From positions 124,001-188,000 of the forward strand of contig NZ_AULB01000007.1 of NCBI RefSeq assembly GCF_000425065.1: 64,000 bases of DNA, read 5' to 3'. A program made the position numbers and the translations under genes. Within the stretch, counting starts at the first letter, position 1; the number at the start of each line of letters is the position of its first letter. This stretch comes from Actinomadura rifamycini DSM 43936. Its GTDB lineage: Bacteria > Actinomycetota > Actinomycetes > Streptosporangiales > Streptosporangiaceae. The notes under the pieces are model-generated. The model was given only the letters and a program-made list of their open reading frames with translations, ran no database searches and was not told the DNA's origin. Of the stretch, positions 9,525-17,966 are shown piece by piece.

Positions 9525-9601
9525 CCGTGTCCGGCCGGGGCGGAACCGGGGACGCGCCACGGCCGTCCCAGCCGGGACGTCCGATCACCGGGTTTCCACG
9601 C

Positions 9602-12136
9602 ATGAGGTGCCGCTTGCTGCCGAAGTCGAACCGGGCGCGCGCGATGGCCGCGGGAGCCGTCCTCCTGGCGGTGGTGGCGGTCCTCGGCGCGGTGTGCGTG
9701 CTCGGGGACGAGGCCGCCGCGCCCCTGCCGGACGGCGAGCGCCGCCCGGCGCCGGTCCGGTTCGGCGAATCCCCGATGTGGACGACCCGCGACCTCGGCA
9801 TGGTGGAGGCCGCGGGGATCGGGCTGCACGGCGGCGACGCCGTCGTCGCGGGCGACGCGGGCGGCAGGGACCGGCTGGCCGTCACCGGTCTGCGGACCGG
9901 CGAACCGCGCTGGGTCCTGGAGAGCGGGGAGCCCCTGCTGGACGGTGACGGCGCGCACGCCGATGCGGGGCCCGGTGCCCTGTGGGGCGCCATGGGCGAG
10001 CCGCTCGCGTACGGCCAGGGAGACGACTGGTCCGTGCTCGTCCGGTACGCCGGGAAGCCGCCGCACCGGGCGGAGACCGGGGTGGCGGCGCTGTCGGGCG
10101 AGGACGGCGGCGTCCGCTGGAAGCGCGCGCTCGCCCGCCCCGGGTCCGGCGGCGACGGCCCCGGGCCGAGGGTGCGGCTGCTCGCGGCGGACACGCGAGC
10201 GATCCTCGCGAGCGTGGAGGCGGAGCGGGGCGCGCGTCCGAAGACCGTCGCGCTGGACCCCGCGACCGGCCGGGTGCTGTGGGAGCACGAGGGCGGCTGG
10301 GCCTACCGGTTCGCCGGCGACGCGGTGCTCGGTGAGACGCGCGGCGAGCAGCCCCCGGCGGAACGACTGGGGCCGCGGCGCACGGGCACGGACGTGTTCG
10401 CCTTGGACGTGCGGAGCGGCCGGAAGCTCTGGGACTCGGGCGACGTGTTCGGCAGCGCCCATCTGGACGCGGTGGCGGGCGACACGGCCGTCGTCGACGT
10501 GACGGAGCCGGAACCGGGAAGGATGCTGCCGGACTACCGGACGGTCCTGCTCGACTCGGCCACCGGCCGCGTCCGCGGGTACGCCGACCGCCTGCGCGAC
10601 TGCGCCGACGACGGCCGGACGCTGATCGCGTGCTCGACCCTGCACGGGCGGCTGGCGACGGTCCGCTCCGGTACCGGCGGGAAGGTGTTCACGGCGGGGA
10701 CCCCGCCGTTCGACGAAAGGACGTCGTTCCGCGTCAGCTCGGTCTGGCGGGACCGCATCTTCGTCACCGAACAGCCCGGCGGGCTCCCCCGGCAGGCGAT
10801 GGTCGACCGGGCGGCGAACCGGCTCGGCCCGGTGCCGTCCGACGGGATCGCCGCGCTGTCGCCGGACGCCGCCGCGTTCGAGGTCGACGACGGCGACCTG
10901 GCCGTGGTCCCCGCCGCCGTCGGCAGGAAACCGGCCGAAGCGGCCGAACCGGCCGAACCGATGCCGCGGTCTCCCGGAATCGCGACGGCGCCGCTGTGGC
11001 GGGCCGAGGTGGAACCCGCCCCCGACCCGCCCGGCAGGGACACCGGCCTGAGCAGGGTGATCGACATCGAACTCGCCGGGGACTCCGTCGTCTACACCGG
11101 CCCGCGGCGCGACCACGACGAGACCGACACGCAGGTCGTCGCCGACGCGGGCACCGGGAAGGTGCGGTGGTCCGTCGCCGAGGGCGCGCCGCTCGGCGAC
11201 GGCGCCGAGGCGGCGGACGTCCTCCGGGTCCGCGTCGTCTCCGCGGGCGGGGAGCGGCTGTCGCTCGTCCGCTACCGGGCGTCCGGCGGCGCGGAGGGCG
11301 TCGCCGCGCTCTCGCTGGACGACGGCGGCGTCCGGTGGAAGAAGGAGGTCGTCCGGGGGGACGGCTTCGTGTCCCTGGCCGCGGCCGGCGACGAGGCGTT
11401 CGCGGTGGAGATCTCGCCGGCCGTGCGCGGCGGCGAGGACGTCATGGCGGTGTACGCGACCGGCACGCGGCGGGAGCTGTGGCGCGAGCGCGGGATGACG
11501 CCCGAGAGCATCGGCGGCGGGCTCGTCCTCGCCGCCGAGACCGCCCGCGACGAGGAGGGGAAGCGGAAGCCGCGCGACCTCGTCGCGTACGGGACGGCGG
11601 ACGGCGAGCCGCGCTGGCGGCTCGGCGACCGGTACCGGGAGCCCGGCCTGCTGTACGACGGCGGCGGCGCCGCGGTCGTCGGGACGGCGGACGGCGGCGC
11701 CGTGCTCGACCGGGCCACCGGCCGCGAACTCGCCCGGACGGTGCGGCTCCGCCGGTGCGAGGGGGACGGCGGCGCGCTGATCGTCTGCGAGGCGGGGGCG
11801 GTGGGGGCGACGGGCCCGGTCGGGCGCGCGGTGACGGTGCGGGTCCGCGACGGCGCCGCCCGGGTCCGCGACCTGCTGGAGACGGGCTCCCTCTCGCTCT
11901 ACGGGGCGGCCGGGGACCGGTTCACGGCCGTCCACCGGCCCGACGGCGTCCGGCCCGGCGGGGAGGGCGAGCGGTTCCTCCTCTTGGACGCCGCCGGACG
12001 CCGCGTGTCCGACGGCCTGCCGGGACGGCCGGCGACGATCGGCGGCGGCTTCGCGGTCCTGACCCCGTCCGAGATCGTCCACCGGGTCGGCGGGTCCGGG
12101 GTGCGGGGCTTCGCCGTCCACCGGGTGCGGGGCTGA
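9602..12136 (+). CDS. Membrane-anchored PQQ-like beta-propeller protein
   Basis: ATG 9602 gives 844 residues. A basic N-terminus is followed by one hydrophobic segment at about 15-34 and then an extracytoplasmic domain. The body has repeated motifs of the type L-D-x-x-T-G-x-V-L-W and L-S-x-(D/E)-D-G-G-V-R-W-K-x-x, the hallmark of PQQ-binding-like (pyrrolo-quinoline quinone) propeller repeats. These domains bind partner proteins or cofactors and are common in actinobacterial surface proteins; no catalytic PQQ dehydrogenase signature is evident. The two halves (before and after about residue 440) look like duplicated propellers. It stands alone between a terminator hairpin and an intergenic region. 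Function beyond surface-exposed scaffold is not supported. Confidence 0.8.
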   Translation: MRCRLLPKSNRARAMAAGAVLLAVVAVLGAVCVLGDEAAAPLPDGERRPAPVRFGESPMWTTRDLGMVEAAGIGLHGGDAVVAGDAGGRDRLAVTGLRTGEPRWVLESGEPLLDGDGAHADAGPGALWGAMGEPLAYGQGDDWSVLVRYAGKPPHRAETGVAALSGEDGGVRWKRALARPGSGGDGPGPRVRLLAADTRAILASVEAERGARPKTVALDPATGRVLWEHEGGWAYRFAGDAVLGETRGEQPPAERLGPRRTGTDVFALDVRSGRKLWDSGDVFGSAHLDAVAGDTAVVDVTEPEPGRMLPDYRTVLLDSATGRVRGYADRLRDCADDGRTLIACSTLHGRLATVRSGTGGKVFTAGTPPFDERTSFRVSSVWRDRIFVTEQPGGLPRQAMVDRAANRLGPVPSDGIAALSPDAAAFEVDDGDLAVVPAAVGRKPAEAAEPAEPMPRSPGIATAPLWRAEVEPAPDPPGRDTGLSRVIDIELAGDSVVYTGPRRDHDETDTQVVADAGTGKVRWSVAEGAPLGDGAEAADVLRVRVVSAGGERLSLVRYRASGGAEGVAALSLDDGGVRWKKEVVRGDGFVSLAAAGDEAFAVEISPAVRGGEDVMAVYATGTRRELWRERGMTPESIGGGLVLAAETARDEEGKRKPRDLVAYGTADGEPRWRLGDRYREPGLLYDGGGAAVVGTADGGAVLDRATGRELARTVRLRRCEGDGGALIVCEAGAVGATGPVGRAVTVRVRDGAARVRDLLETGSLSLYGAAGDRFTAVHRPDGVRPGGEGERFLLLDAAGRRVSDGLPGRPATIGGGFAVLTPSEIVHRVGGSGVRGFAVHRVRG

Positions 12137-12517
12137 CCCGCCGGCACGGCCGGCGAGTGCCGACCGGCGCGGGTGCTCCGGTCAGCGGAACTGGTGAACC
12201 CCAGGGCGTCCGGGCCGAGGTGCCGTCGACGGCACGGGACGGAAGGTGTCCGCGCGCCCGGCCGGACGGCACGGCCGCGTTCGGCCACGGGGATTTCGGC
12301 GGGTTCCGGTGGCGGTCCGGTCCGTTACCGGATCGGTATGCGGTGGATCTTGGACGGTGCGTGACGCGGTGCAGGCGGGCGCAAGGTGCTTGCGCGCGTG
12401 CAAGCGACCGTGACCGGGGCCCGCGCGCTGCGTCAGAGTGGATGTCGTGCGAGCGGAAACGCCAGGTCGCCCGCAGAGTTCCTGCCCATGCCCGAGACTC
12501 CCACCAGGTCATGGAAC
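12137..12517 (+). other. Intergenic region with palindrome, no gene
   Basis: No credible gene. The stretch carries GC-rich inverted repeats just after the propeller gene that might terminate transcription (imperfect GCCGG/CCGGC pairs) and the sharp palindrome described separately. A promoter for the downstream ATPase should lie here, but I could not place -35 and -10 boxes convincingly. Confidence 0.5.
12379..12395. promoter_or_regulatory. 17-bp palindrome GCGCAAG-GTG-CTTGCGC, possible operator
   Basis: Perfect 7-bp arms with a 3-base centre, followed at 12398-12406 by a further half-site GTGCAAGCG. It lies 120-140 bases upstream of the anti-sigma-like ATPase gene. It could be an operator or a short hairpin. 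Confidence 0.4.
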
Positions 12518-13084
12518 ATGATGTTCGCTTACAGCCCGACACGGAGACGTGAAGCCGTCGCTGCCATGAACGCCACCGACACGTGGTCCGGGACGCCGGT
12601 GCTCGTCCCGGTCTCCGCGCCCGCCCTGGAACTCTCCGCTCCCGCCGCCCGCGCCAACGGCTCGTCCGGCCGGCTGATCGGGGAGATCGACCTCGCCGCC
12701 ACGCCGCCCGCCGTGCGGCTCGCCCGGTCCTACGTCCGCGAACTCGTCGGGCAGCACTTCGGCGCCGACCGGTCCCGGCTCGGCGACCTGGAGCTGCTGA
12801 CGAGCGAGGCCATGACGAACGCGGTGCTGCACGGCCGGCCGCGGCCGGACGGCACCGTGATGCTGGCGGTCCTGCACATCGACCGGTTCGTCCGCGTGGA
12901 GATCACCGACGGGGGGCCGCCGCCGGGGCGTCCCGGCGGACCGGACGAACCGGGCCCGGCGGACGGCCGGGCACTGGCGCTGATGCAGGCGCTCGCCGCC
13001 GACTTCGGCGTCCACCGCGGCCCGAGCGGGACGGCGGTGTCCTGGTTCGGGATCGCGGTCGACGAAGGGTGGCGGCTGCCGTGA
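12518..13084 (+). CDS. ATP-binding protein, anti-sigma/HATPase_c type
   Basis: This is a small GHKL-fold ATPase of about 188 residues. The N-box ELLTSEAMTNAVLHG, the ITDGGPPP (G1-like) stretch and a C-terminal ALxLMQALAADFGV...SGTAVSWF segment match the actinobacterial ATP-binding proteins related to SpoIIAB/RsbW. Family members bind sigma factors or anti-anti-sigma proteins and some have lost kinase activity. The start is uncertain: in-frame ATGs at 12488, 12518, 12521 and 12566 all lack a strong ribosome binding site; the conserved domain begins after 12650 in any case. The stop overlaps the GTG of the next gene (GTGA), so the two are translationally coupled. Confidence 0.75.
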   Translation: MMFAYSPTRRREAVAAMNATDTWSGTPVLVPVSAPALELSAPAARANGSSGRLIGEIDLAATPPAVRLARSYVRELVGQHFGADRSRLGDLELLTSEAMTNAVLHGRPRPDGTVMLAVLHIDRFVRVEITDGGPPPGRPGGPDEPGPADGRALALMQALAADFGVHRGPSGTAVSWFGIAVDEGWRLP

Positions 13085-13908
13085 CGCGGGGGATCGCGTT
13101 GAGCGCGGGCCGCCGGCCCGGCCCGTCCCCGGACGGGGGCGTGGACGGCGGCGCGCGTTTCGGCGGGGTCCTCCCGAACATCGCGCGGATGTGCGACTAC
13201 TACCTCGGCGGCAAGGACAACTACGCGCTCGACCGGGAGTCGGCCGAGCGGGCAAGTCGGCTCGCGCCGGTGATCACGCGGCTCGTCCAGGCGAACAGGG
13301 GCTTCCTGGAACACGCCGCACGGCTCCTCGCCGAGACGGAGGGGGTGCGGCAGTTCGCGGACATCGGCTGCGGACTGCCCGCGCCCGTCAACACCGCCGA
13401 CGTCGTCCGCCGCGCCGACCCGTCCTGCCGCGTCGCCTACGTCGACAACGACCCGATGGTGCTGGCCCACGCGCGCGCGTTGCTCGCCGCGGAGCCCGGC
13501 ACGGCGGCCGTCGCGGGCGACCTGCGCGACCCGGCGGGGCTGCTCGCCCGGCTGCGCGGCCCGCTCGACTTCGACCGGCCGGTCGGGGTGCTGCTGTGCG
13601 GGGTGCTGGAGTTCCTGACCGACGCGGACGACCCGCGCGGCGTCGTCGCCGCGCTGGTGGCGGGGCTCCCGCCGGGCAGCAGCGTCGCGCTCACGCACGT
13701 CGAGCGGACGCCCGAGCTGGCCGAACTGGGGGCGCGCGGCCACGAGACGGGCCTGCCGTTCACCCCGCGGAGCCGTGCGGAGATCGACCGGATCTGCGGG
13801 GCGCTCGCGGTGACCGGCCCGTACCCGGCGGCGGTGCCGCTCGCCGCCCCCGGCCGCCGGTCCGGTCCGACGCCGCTCGTCGGCTGCATCGGCCGCAGGC
13901 CGGACTGA
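13081..13908 (+). CDS. SAM-dependent methyltransferase, DUF574/Methyltransf_19 family
   Basis: GTG at 13081 overlaps the preceding TGA. The 275-residue product has the family signature NIARMCDYYLGGKDNYALDR near residues 32-51, then QFADIGCGLP (SAM motif I), AYVDNDPMVLAHARALL (motif II) and a LLCGVLEFL stretch. This actinobacterial family is very expanded and is mostly uncharacterised; it adopts the class I Rossmann methyltransferase fold but substrates are unknown. The coupling with an anti-sigma-like ATPase recurs in this family's neighbourhoods, and may hint at a regulatory role, which is inference. No signal peptide or membrane segment. Confidence 0.9.
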   Translation: MTRGIALSAGRRPGPSPDGGVDGGARFGGVLPNIARMCDYYLGGKDNYALDRESAERASRLAPVITRLVQANRGFLEHAARLLAETEGVRQFADIGCGLPAPVNTADVVRRADPSCRVAYVDNDPMVLAHARALLAAEPGTAAVAGDLRDPAGLLARLRGPLDFDRPVGVLLCGVLEFLTDADDPRGVVAALVAGLPPGSSVALTHVERTPELAELGARGHETGLPFTPRSRAEIDRICGALAVTGPYPAAVPLAAPGRRSGPTPLVGCIGRRPD

Positions 13909-14019
13909 CCCGGGCGCGCCGCCATGCCGTGTCACCGCGCGTCCGCCGTTCCGGGGCGCCCGAAGCGCCCCGCTTCGCTACGATCGAACCGTCCATACCT
14001 GCCACTCCCGGGACGGGCG

Positions 14020-15066
14020 ATGACCGCGGACGGCGAGCCGAAGTCACTCTCCGAGATCACCAAGGACATGGGCCTGAACATGTCCGACGTGGCCGCGTTC
14101 TCGGGGCTGGACGAGAGCACCGTGTTCCGGCTGTGGGACAACCCGGAGTGGCTCGACCGGGTGACCGGGCGGTCGCTGCAGGCGCTGATGTCGTCGATCC
14201 CCGGGATCGCCGAATACTCGATGGCGCACGCCGTCCGCAAGCGCCGCGACGCGCTGGTCGCCGACCTGCACGCCGCCGGCCTCGACGTGGACGTGGACGT
14301 CCTGGAGCGGTCGACGCTCCCGCAGCAGCACCTGCTGAACGCGCTGGAGGCGGGGCTGCACATCGTCCGGGGGCAGGCGACGCAGAAGACGTCGTCGTTC
14401 ATCGCGCGGTTCTGGGGCCGCGAGCAGGACAGCGCGCTGGAGTCGCTCTACTCGGCCGAGCCCGGCCAGGGCCTCCTGCGCAACCCGCAGCGGCTCTTCG
14501 AGTCGTCGGTCGATCTGGCGCCGCGGCTGAACCGCAAGTCGTACTCGTTCCACTCGATCCTGGCGCTGAACATCCTGACGCACCAGGTCAGCAAGGTCGG
14601 GGCCGAGCTGGAGACCGACCTCGGGTTCGAGGTGCCCGGACGGCAGGACGCGTTCATGATGCGCGGCGTCGTCATGGGCCAGCTGATCAAGACCGGCGAC
14701 CTCGACCTCGCCGAGCGCTACCGCAGGGAACTGGACGCCACGCCCGTCTACGCGGCGCTGGAGGAATGGTCGTTCCCCACCTACATGCGGGACGGGCGGA
14801 TCAGCTCCGACTTCACGCTCCCCAGCTCGCTGTCGCTGCGCAACACCGCGAACGAGGTCCTGCGGGAGATCACCGCCTACAACGACGCCTGCGTGTACTA
14901 CCTGGCGTCCACGTACGTTCCGCTCGCGCTGAAGCGCGACCCCGCGTTCGGCGGGAAGCTCCCGGAGCTGGTCCGGGCGCTGCAGCTGCGGATGGCCGAC
15001 TGCACGGACCGCAGGGTCCGCGAGAGCTGCGAAACGCTGGTGCGCCAGCTCAAGGGCCGCATCTGA
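14020..15066 (+). CDS. HTH-containing protein, XRE-like N-terminus
   Basis: ATG 14020 begins a 348-residue product; an upstream in-frame ATG at 13924 would add 32 residues of non-conserved character. Residues about 5-60 (SLSEITKDMGLNMSDVAAFS, then STVFRLW) look like a helix-turn-helix of the XRE/lambda-repressor type. The rest is helical with no recognisable enzyme motif. It is followed after 24 bases by a SAM methyltransferase gene in the same direction, so both may be cotranscribed. I could not name the family. Composition is noticeably less Arg/Pro-rich than the flanking genes. Confidence 0.7.
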   Translation: MTADGEPKSLSEITKDMGLNMSDVAAFSGLDESTVFRLWDNPEWLDRVTGRSLQALMSSIPGIAEYSMAHAVRKRRDALVADLHAAGLDVDVDVLERSTLPQQHLLNALEAGLHIVRGQATQKTSSFIARFWGREQDSALESLYSAEPGQGLLRNPQRLFESSVDLAPRLNRKSYSFHSILALNILTHQVSKVGAELETDLGFEVPGRQDAFMMRGVVMGQLIKTGDLDLAERYRRELDATPVYAALEEWSFPTYMRDGRISSDFTLPSSLSLRNTANEVLREITAYNDACVYYLASTYVPLALKRDPAFGGKLPELVRALQLRMADCTDRRVRESCETLVRQLKGRI

Positions 15067-15090
15067 ATCGACGTCCCGGACGCGGACGCT

Positions 15091-15882
15091 ATGACGGGAA
15101 AGAATGGGGAGCCGGTGGAGGACACGGCGGAAGCGATCGCGAAGCTGACGCGGCAGCGATGGGAGGACAACGCCGAGTACTGGGTCAGGGTGATCCGGGA
15201 GCGCCGCGACCGGTACCGGACCGAGCTGACCGACGCGGCCGTCCTCGACGCGCTCGGCGACACCGCGGGCCTGCGCGTCCTGGACGCCGGATGCGGCGAG
15301 GGGTACATCGCCCGGAAGCTCGCCGCGGACGGCGCGGACGTCCTCGGCGTCGACGTGTCGCAGGGGCTGGTCGACGCGGCCGCGGCGGCCGCCCCGCCGG
15401 ACGTGCGGGGCTCGCTGTCGTTCGTCCGCGCGGGCGTCGACGACGTCCCGGCCGCGGACGGCGAGTTCGACCTCGTCGTCTGCAACCACCTGTTCAGCCA
15501 CTTGCAGGACCCGACGGCCGCGATCGGCGAGTTCGCGCGGGTGCTGCGCAGCGGCGGACGGCTGGTGGTGCTGACCCTGCACCCCTGCTTCTACGTGGAG
15601 AACTCCGAGCAGGGCGCGATGAACAGCGTCCCCGCGTCCCGCTACTTCCGGCCGCGCGGCGTCGACCAGTACTTCAACGTGGACGGCCTGGAGTCCCCCG
15701 CGATGATCACATCGTGGCTGCGGCCCCTCGAGTACTACTCTGGAACGCTCCGAGACGCCGGCTTCGTGATCGCCGACCTGCGCGAGCCGCACCCGACGCC
15801 GGAGCAGCTCCAGGACGACCCGTGGTGGCGCAAGGGCTTCCCGACGGCACTGTTCATGCTGCTGATCGCGGAGCGCCGCTAG
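15091..15882 (+). CDS. Class I SAM-dependent methyltransferase
   Basis: A 263-residue Rossmann-fold methyltransferase: motif I VLDAGCGEGYIARKLA near residues 66-81, the acidic end of strand 2 in VLGVDVSQGLVD, motif IV-like FDLVVCNHLFSHL and the post-motif RVLRSGGRLVVL. The layout is that of Methyltransf_11/25 small-molecule methyltransferases. ATG 15091 was taken as start; GTG 15115 is an in-frame alternative but its nearby GGGGAG is only three bases away. The next gene, also a methyltransferase, starts nine bases after this stop. Substrate is unknown; N-terminal helices (about 10-45) probably form the lid. Confidence 0.88.
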   Translation: MTGKNGEPVEDTAEAIAKLTRQRWEDNAEYWVRVIRERRDRYRTELTDAAVLDALGDTAGLRVLDAGCGEGYIARKLAADGADVLGVDVSQGLVDAAAAAAPPDVRGSLSFVRAGVDDVPAADGEFDLVVCNHLFSHLQDPTAAIGEFARVLRSGGRLVVLTLHPCFYVENSEQGAMNSVPASRYFRPRGVDQYFNVDGLESPAMITSWLRPLEYYSGTLRDAGFVIADLREPHPTPEQLQDDPWWRKGFPTALFMLLIAERR

Positions 15883-15891
15883 CCTCGGGGC

Positions 15892-16494
15892 ATGGACGAC
15901 AGCGTACCGCCGGACCTGGCCGACCACCCCGACCGCCTGCGGTGGAACGCCAAGTACGCCCCGGACGGCTCCGCGGGCGCGGACGCCGACGCGCCGGTGC
16001 CCCCGGCGCATCCGCTCGCGGCCGACGCGCTCCGCGCGGCCCCGGACGGGCCCGTCCTCGACCTCGCGTGCGGGCCGTCCGGCGCCGCGCTGTCGGCCGC
16101 CGCGGCCGGACGTCCCGTCACCGCGGTCGACATCTCGGACGTCGCGCTCGCCCGGCTCGGCGCCGCGGCCCGCCGCCGCGGGCTCGCCGCGCGGATCACG
16201 CTCGTCCAGGCCGACCTCGGGACGTGGCGGCCGCCCGCCGCGGCGTTCGCGGCCGTCCTGTGCACCGGGTTCTGGGACCGCGCCGCCTTCGCCGCCGCCG
16301 TGCCCGCCGTCGCGCCCGGCGGCGTCCTGGCGTGGGAGGCGTTCACCGCGGCGGCGCGCCGGGACCGCCCGCACCTGCCCGCCGCGTGGTGCCTGGCCCC
16401 CGGGGAGCCCGCGTCCCTGCTCCCGGCCGGCTTCCGCGTCCTCGACCAGCGGGACGTCCAGGGCGGGAAGCGTCGCATCCTGGCGCGGAGTTAG
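15892..16494 (+). CDS. Short class I SAM-dependent methyltransferase
   Basis: The 200-residue product has LDLACGPSGAALSAAA (motif I), VTAVDISDVALARL (motif II) and a VLCTGFWDRAAF segment in the motif IV position, followed by VAPGGVLAWEAF. It resembles tellurite-resistance-type (TehB-like) methyltransferases in length and motif I wording, but the similarity is not enough to assign that activity. The N-terminal RWNAKYA motif is also typical of TehB-like proteins. It starts nine bases after the previous methyltransferase and is followed by a hairpin, so it likely ends the transcript. Confidence 0.85.
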   Translation: MDDSVPPDLADHPDRLRWNAKYAPDGSAGADADAPVPPAHPLAADALRAAPDGPVLDLACGPSGAALSAAAAGRPVTAVDISDVALARLGAAARRRGLAARITLVQADLGTWRPPAAAFAAVLCTGFWDRAAFAAAVPAVAPGGVLAWEAFTAAARRDRPHLPAAWCLAPGEPASLLPAGFRVLDQRDVQGGKRRILARS

Positions 16495-16501
16495 TACGCT
16501 G

Positions 16502-16531
16502 GGGGCCGCTTCCAAGCCGCCGAGCGGCCCC
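16502..16531 (+). terminator. Terminator-like hairpin after the methyltransferase pair
   Basis: GGGGCCGCT at 16502-16510 pairs perfectly with AGCGGCCCC at 16523-16531 around a 12-base loop, starting eight bases after the stop codon. No T-run is present. Confidence 0.6.
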
Positions 16532-16657
16532 TTCATGGGGGTATGACCGGTAGATTGCGGGTCGGCCTCCTTCACGCGGTTTTCACACTGCGCTTAGCCC
16601 GGGCCTGGAAGGGTGGTCAATCCGTGTTGTCGTCGAACCCGGAGCGAGTGAGGAAAC

Positions 16658-17785
16658 ATGTCCGAGGATGACAAGCCCCGGGGCGAACCGGCGGTCAAGG
16701 CGAAGATCCCGAACGCCAAGAGCATCCGGAGCCCGGAGTTCACCCCGCACGGCATCAGCGCCGGACGCGGCAGCGGCCTCAACCGGCCCTCCGCGCTCAC
16801 CGCCAAGCAGGCGAAGCGCCGCCGCATCGCGGCGATCGCGGGCGCCGTCGTCGCCGTCGTCGCCATCGCGGGCGGCACGACCTACTACCTGACGCGCCCG
16901 GACCCGGCCGTGTCCGTCACCGGCGCCTTCGGCAAGGCGCCCAAGGTCGAGATCCCGACCGAGGTCGCGCCGCCCAAGTCGCTGCAGGTGTCGACGCCGA
17001 TCGTGGGCGAGGGGAACAAGGTCGCCAAGGGCGACACCGCGTTCCTCCAGTTCGTCTACTACAAGTGGTCTCCGAAGGACGACCCGGAGAACTCGAAGGT
17101 CAAGAGCTCCAGCGAGAAGTCCGAGAGCACCTACGAGCAGGGCGAGGGCGTCACACCGATCAAGGTCGGCGAGAGCCCGGTGAAGGGCCTCGACGAGGGC
17201 CTCATCGGCAAGACCGTCGGCAGCCGCGTCGTCGTGGAGGTCCCGCCGGGCAAGGGCTTCGGCGAGCAGGGCGCCCAGCTCGGCATCGAGAAGACCGACT
17301 CGCTGCTGTTCGTCGCCGACATCCGCGCGTCCGTCCCGCAGAACGCGGTCCCGAAGGGCACCGAGAAGAAGGTCGACGACGACGGCCTGCCCACCGTCGA
17401 GGACAAGGGCGCCGGCAAGGCCCCCGAGGTGAAGATCCCCGACGCGGACGCGCCGAAGGCGCTGAAGGCCGTCACCCTCGTCGAGGGCACCGGGCCCGCG
17501 CTGGCCAAGGGCGACAAGGCCGTCATGAACTACCAGGGGCGGCTCTGGCGGAACGGCGAGGTCTTCGACTCCAGCTGGGAGACCGGCCAGATGCAGGCGT
17601 TCCCGATCGGTGAGGGCGCCACCATCCCCGGCTTCGACAAGGGCCTCACCGGCGTCAAGGTCGGCAGCCGCGTCATGCTCGTCCTCCCGCCGAAGGAAGG
17701 CTACGGCGAGCAGGGCAACCCGCAGGCCGGAATCAAGGGCGACGACACCCTCGTCTTCATCGTGGACGTCCTCGCCAAGTTCTGA
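16658..17785 (+). CDS. Membrane-anchored tandem FKBP-type peptidyl-prolyl isomerase
   Basis: ATG 16658 follows GTGAGGAAAC. The 375-residue protein has a short cytoplasmic N-terminus, one hydrophobic segment at about 50-72 (IAAIAGAVVAVVAIAGG), then two FKBP-like domains. The second (about 265-375) is well preserved: VMNYQGRLWRNGEVFDSSW, IPGFDKGLTGVKVGSRVMLVLPP and YGEQG. The first (about 95-225) shares GLIGKTVGSRVVVEVPPGKGFGEQG but is longer and more diverged, with a Lys/Glu/Ser-rich insertion replacing part of the substrate loop, so it may be inactive. The role is folding of exported proteins at the outer face of the membrane. A strong hairpin follows the gene. Confidence 0.9.
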   Translation: MSEDDKPRGEPAVKAKIPNAKSIRSPEFTPHGISAGRGSGLNRPSALTAKQAKRRRIAAIAGAVVAVVAIAGGTTYYLTRPDPAVSVTGAFGKAPKVEIPTEVAPPKSLQVSTPIVGEGNKVAKGDTAFLQFVYYKWSPKDDPENSKVKSSSEKSESTYEQGEGVTPIKVGESPVKGLDEGLIGKTVGSRVVVEVPPGKGFGEQGAQLGIEKTDSLLFVADIRASVPQNAVPKGTEKKVDDDGLPTVEDKGAGKAPEVKIPDADAPKALKAVTLVEGTGPALAKGDKAVMNYQGRLWRNGEVFDSSWETGQMQAFPIGEGATIPGFDKGLTGVKVGSRVMLVLPPKEGYGEQGNPQAGIKGDDTLVFIVDVLAKF

Positions 17786-17816
17786 GCGCGCGAGTTCTGA
17801 GACCGAGCGCACTTCC

Positions 17817-17854
17817 GCGAGCGGCGGGACCCGGAACCGGGTCCCGCCGCTCGC
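17817..17854 (+). terminator. Strong terminator-like hairpin after the FKBP gene
   Basis: Perfect 16-bp stem, GCGAGCGGCGGGACCC at 17817-17832 and its complement at 17839-17854, with a 6-base loop, 31 bases after the stop codon. This is the longest perfect stem in the window. Confidence 0.85.
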
Positions 17855-17966
17855 GCGTTCTCCGATGACGACAACCGCGCGGGGACGTCGGCCGTCCTTC
17901 TCATCGACGGCTCGCCGCACCGACCCCCTCGGGTATCGTCGGTAACGCATTGATCACGGGGGGCTT

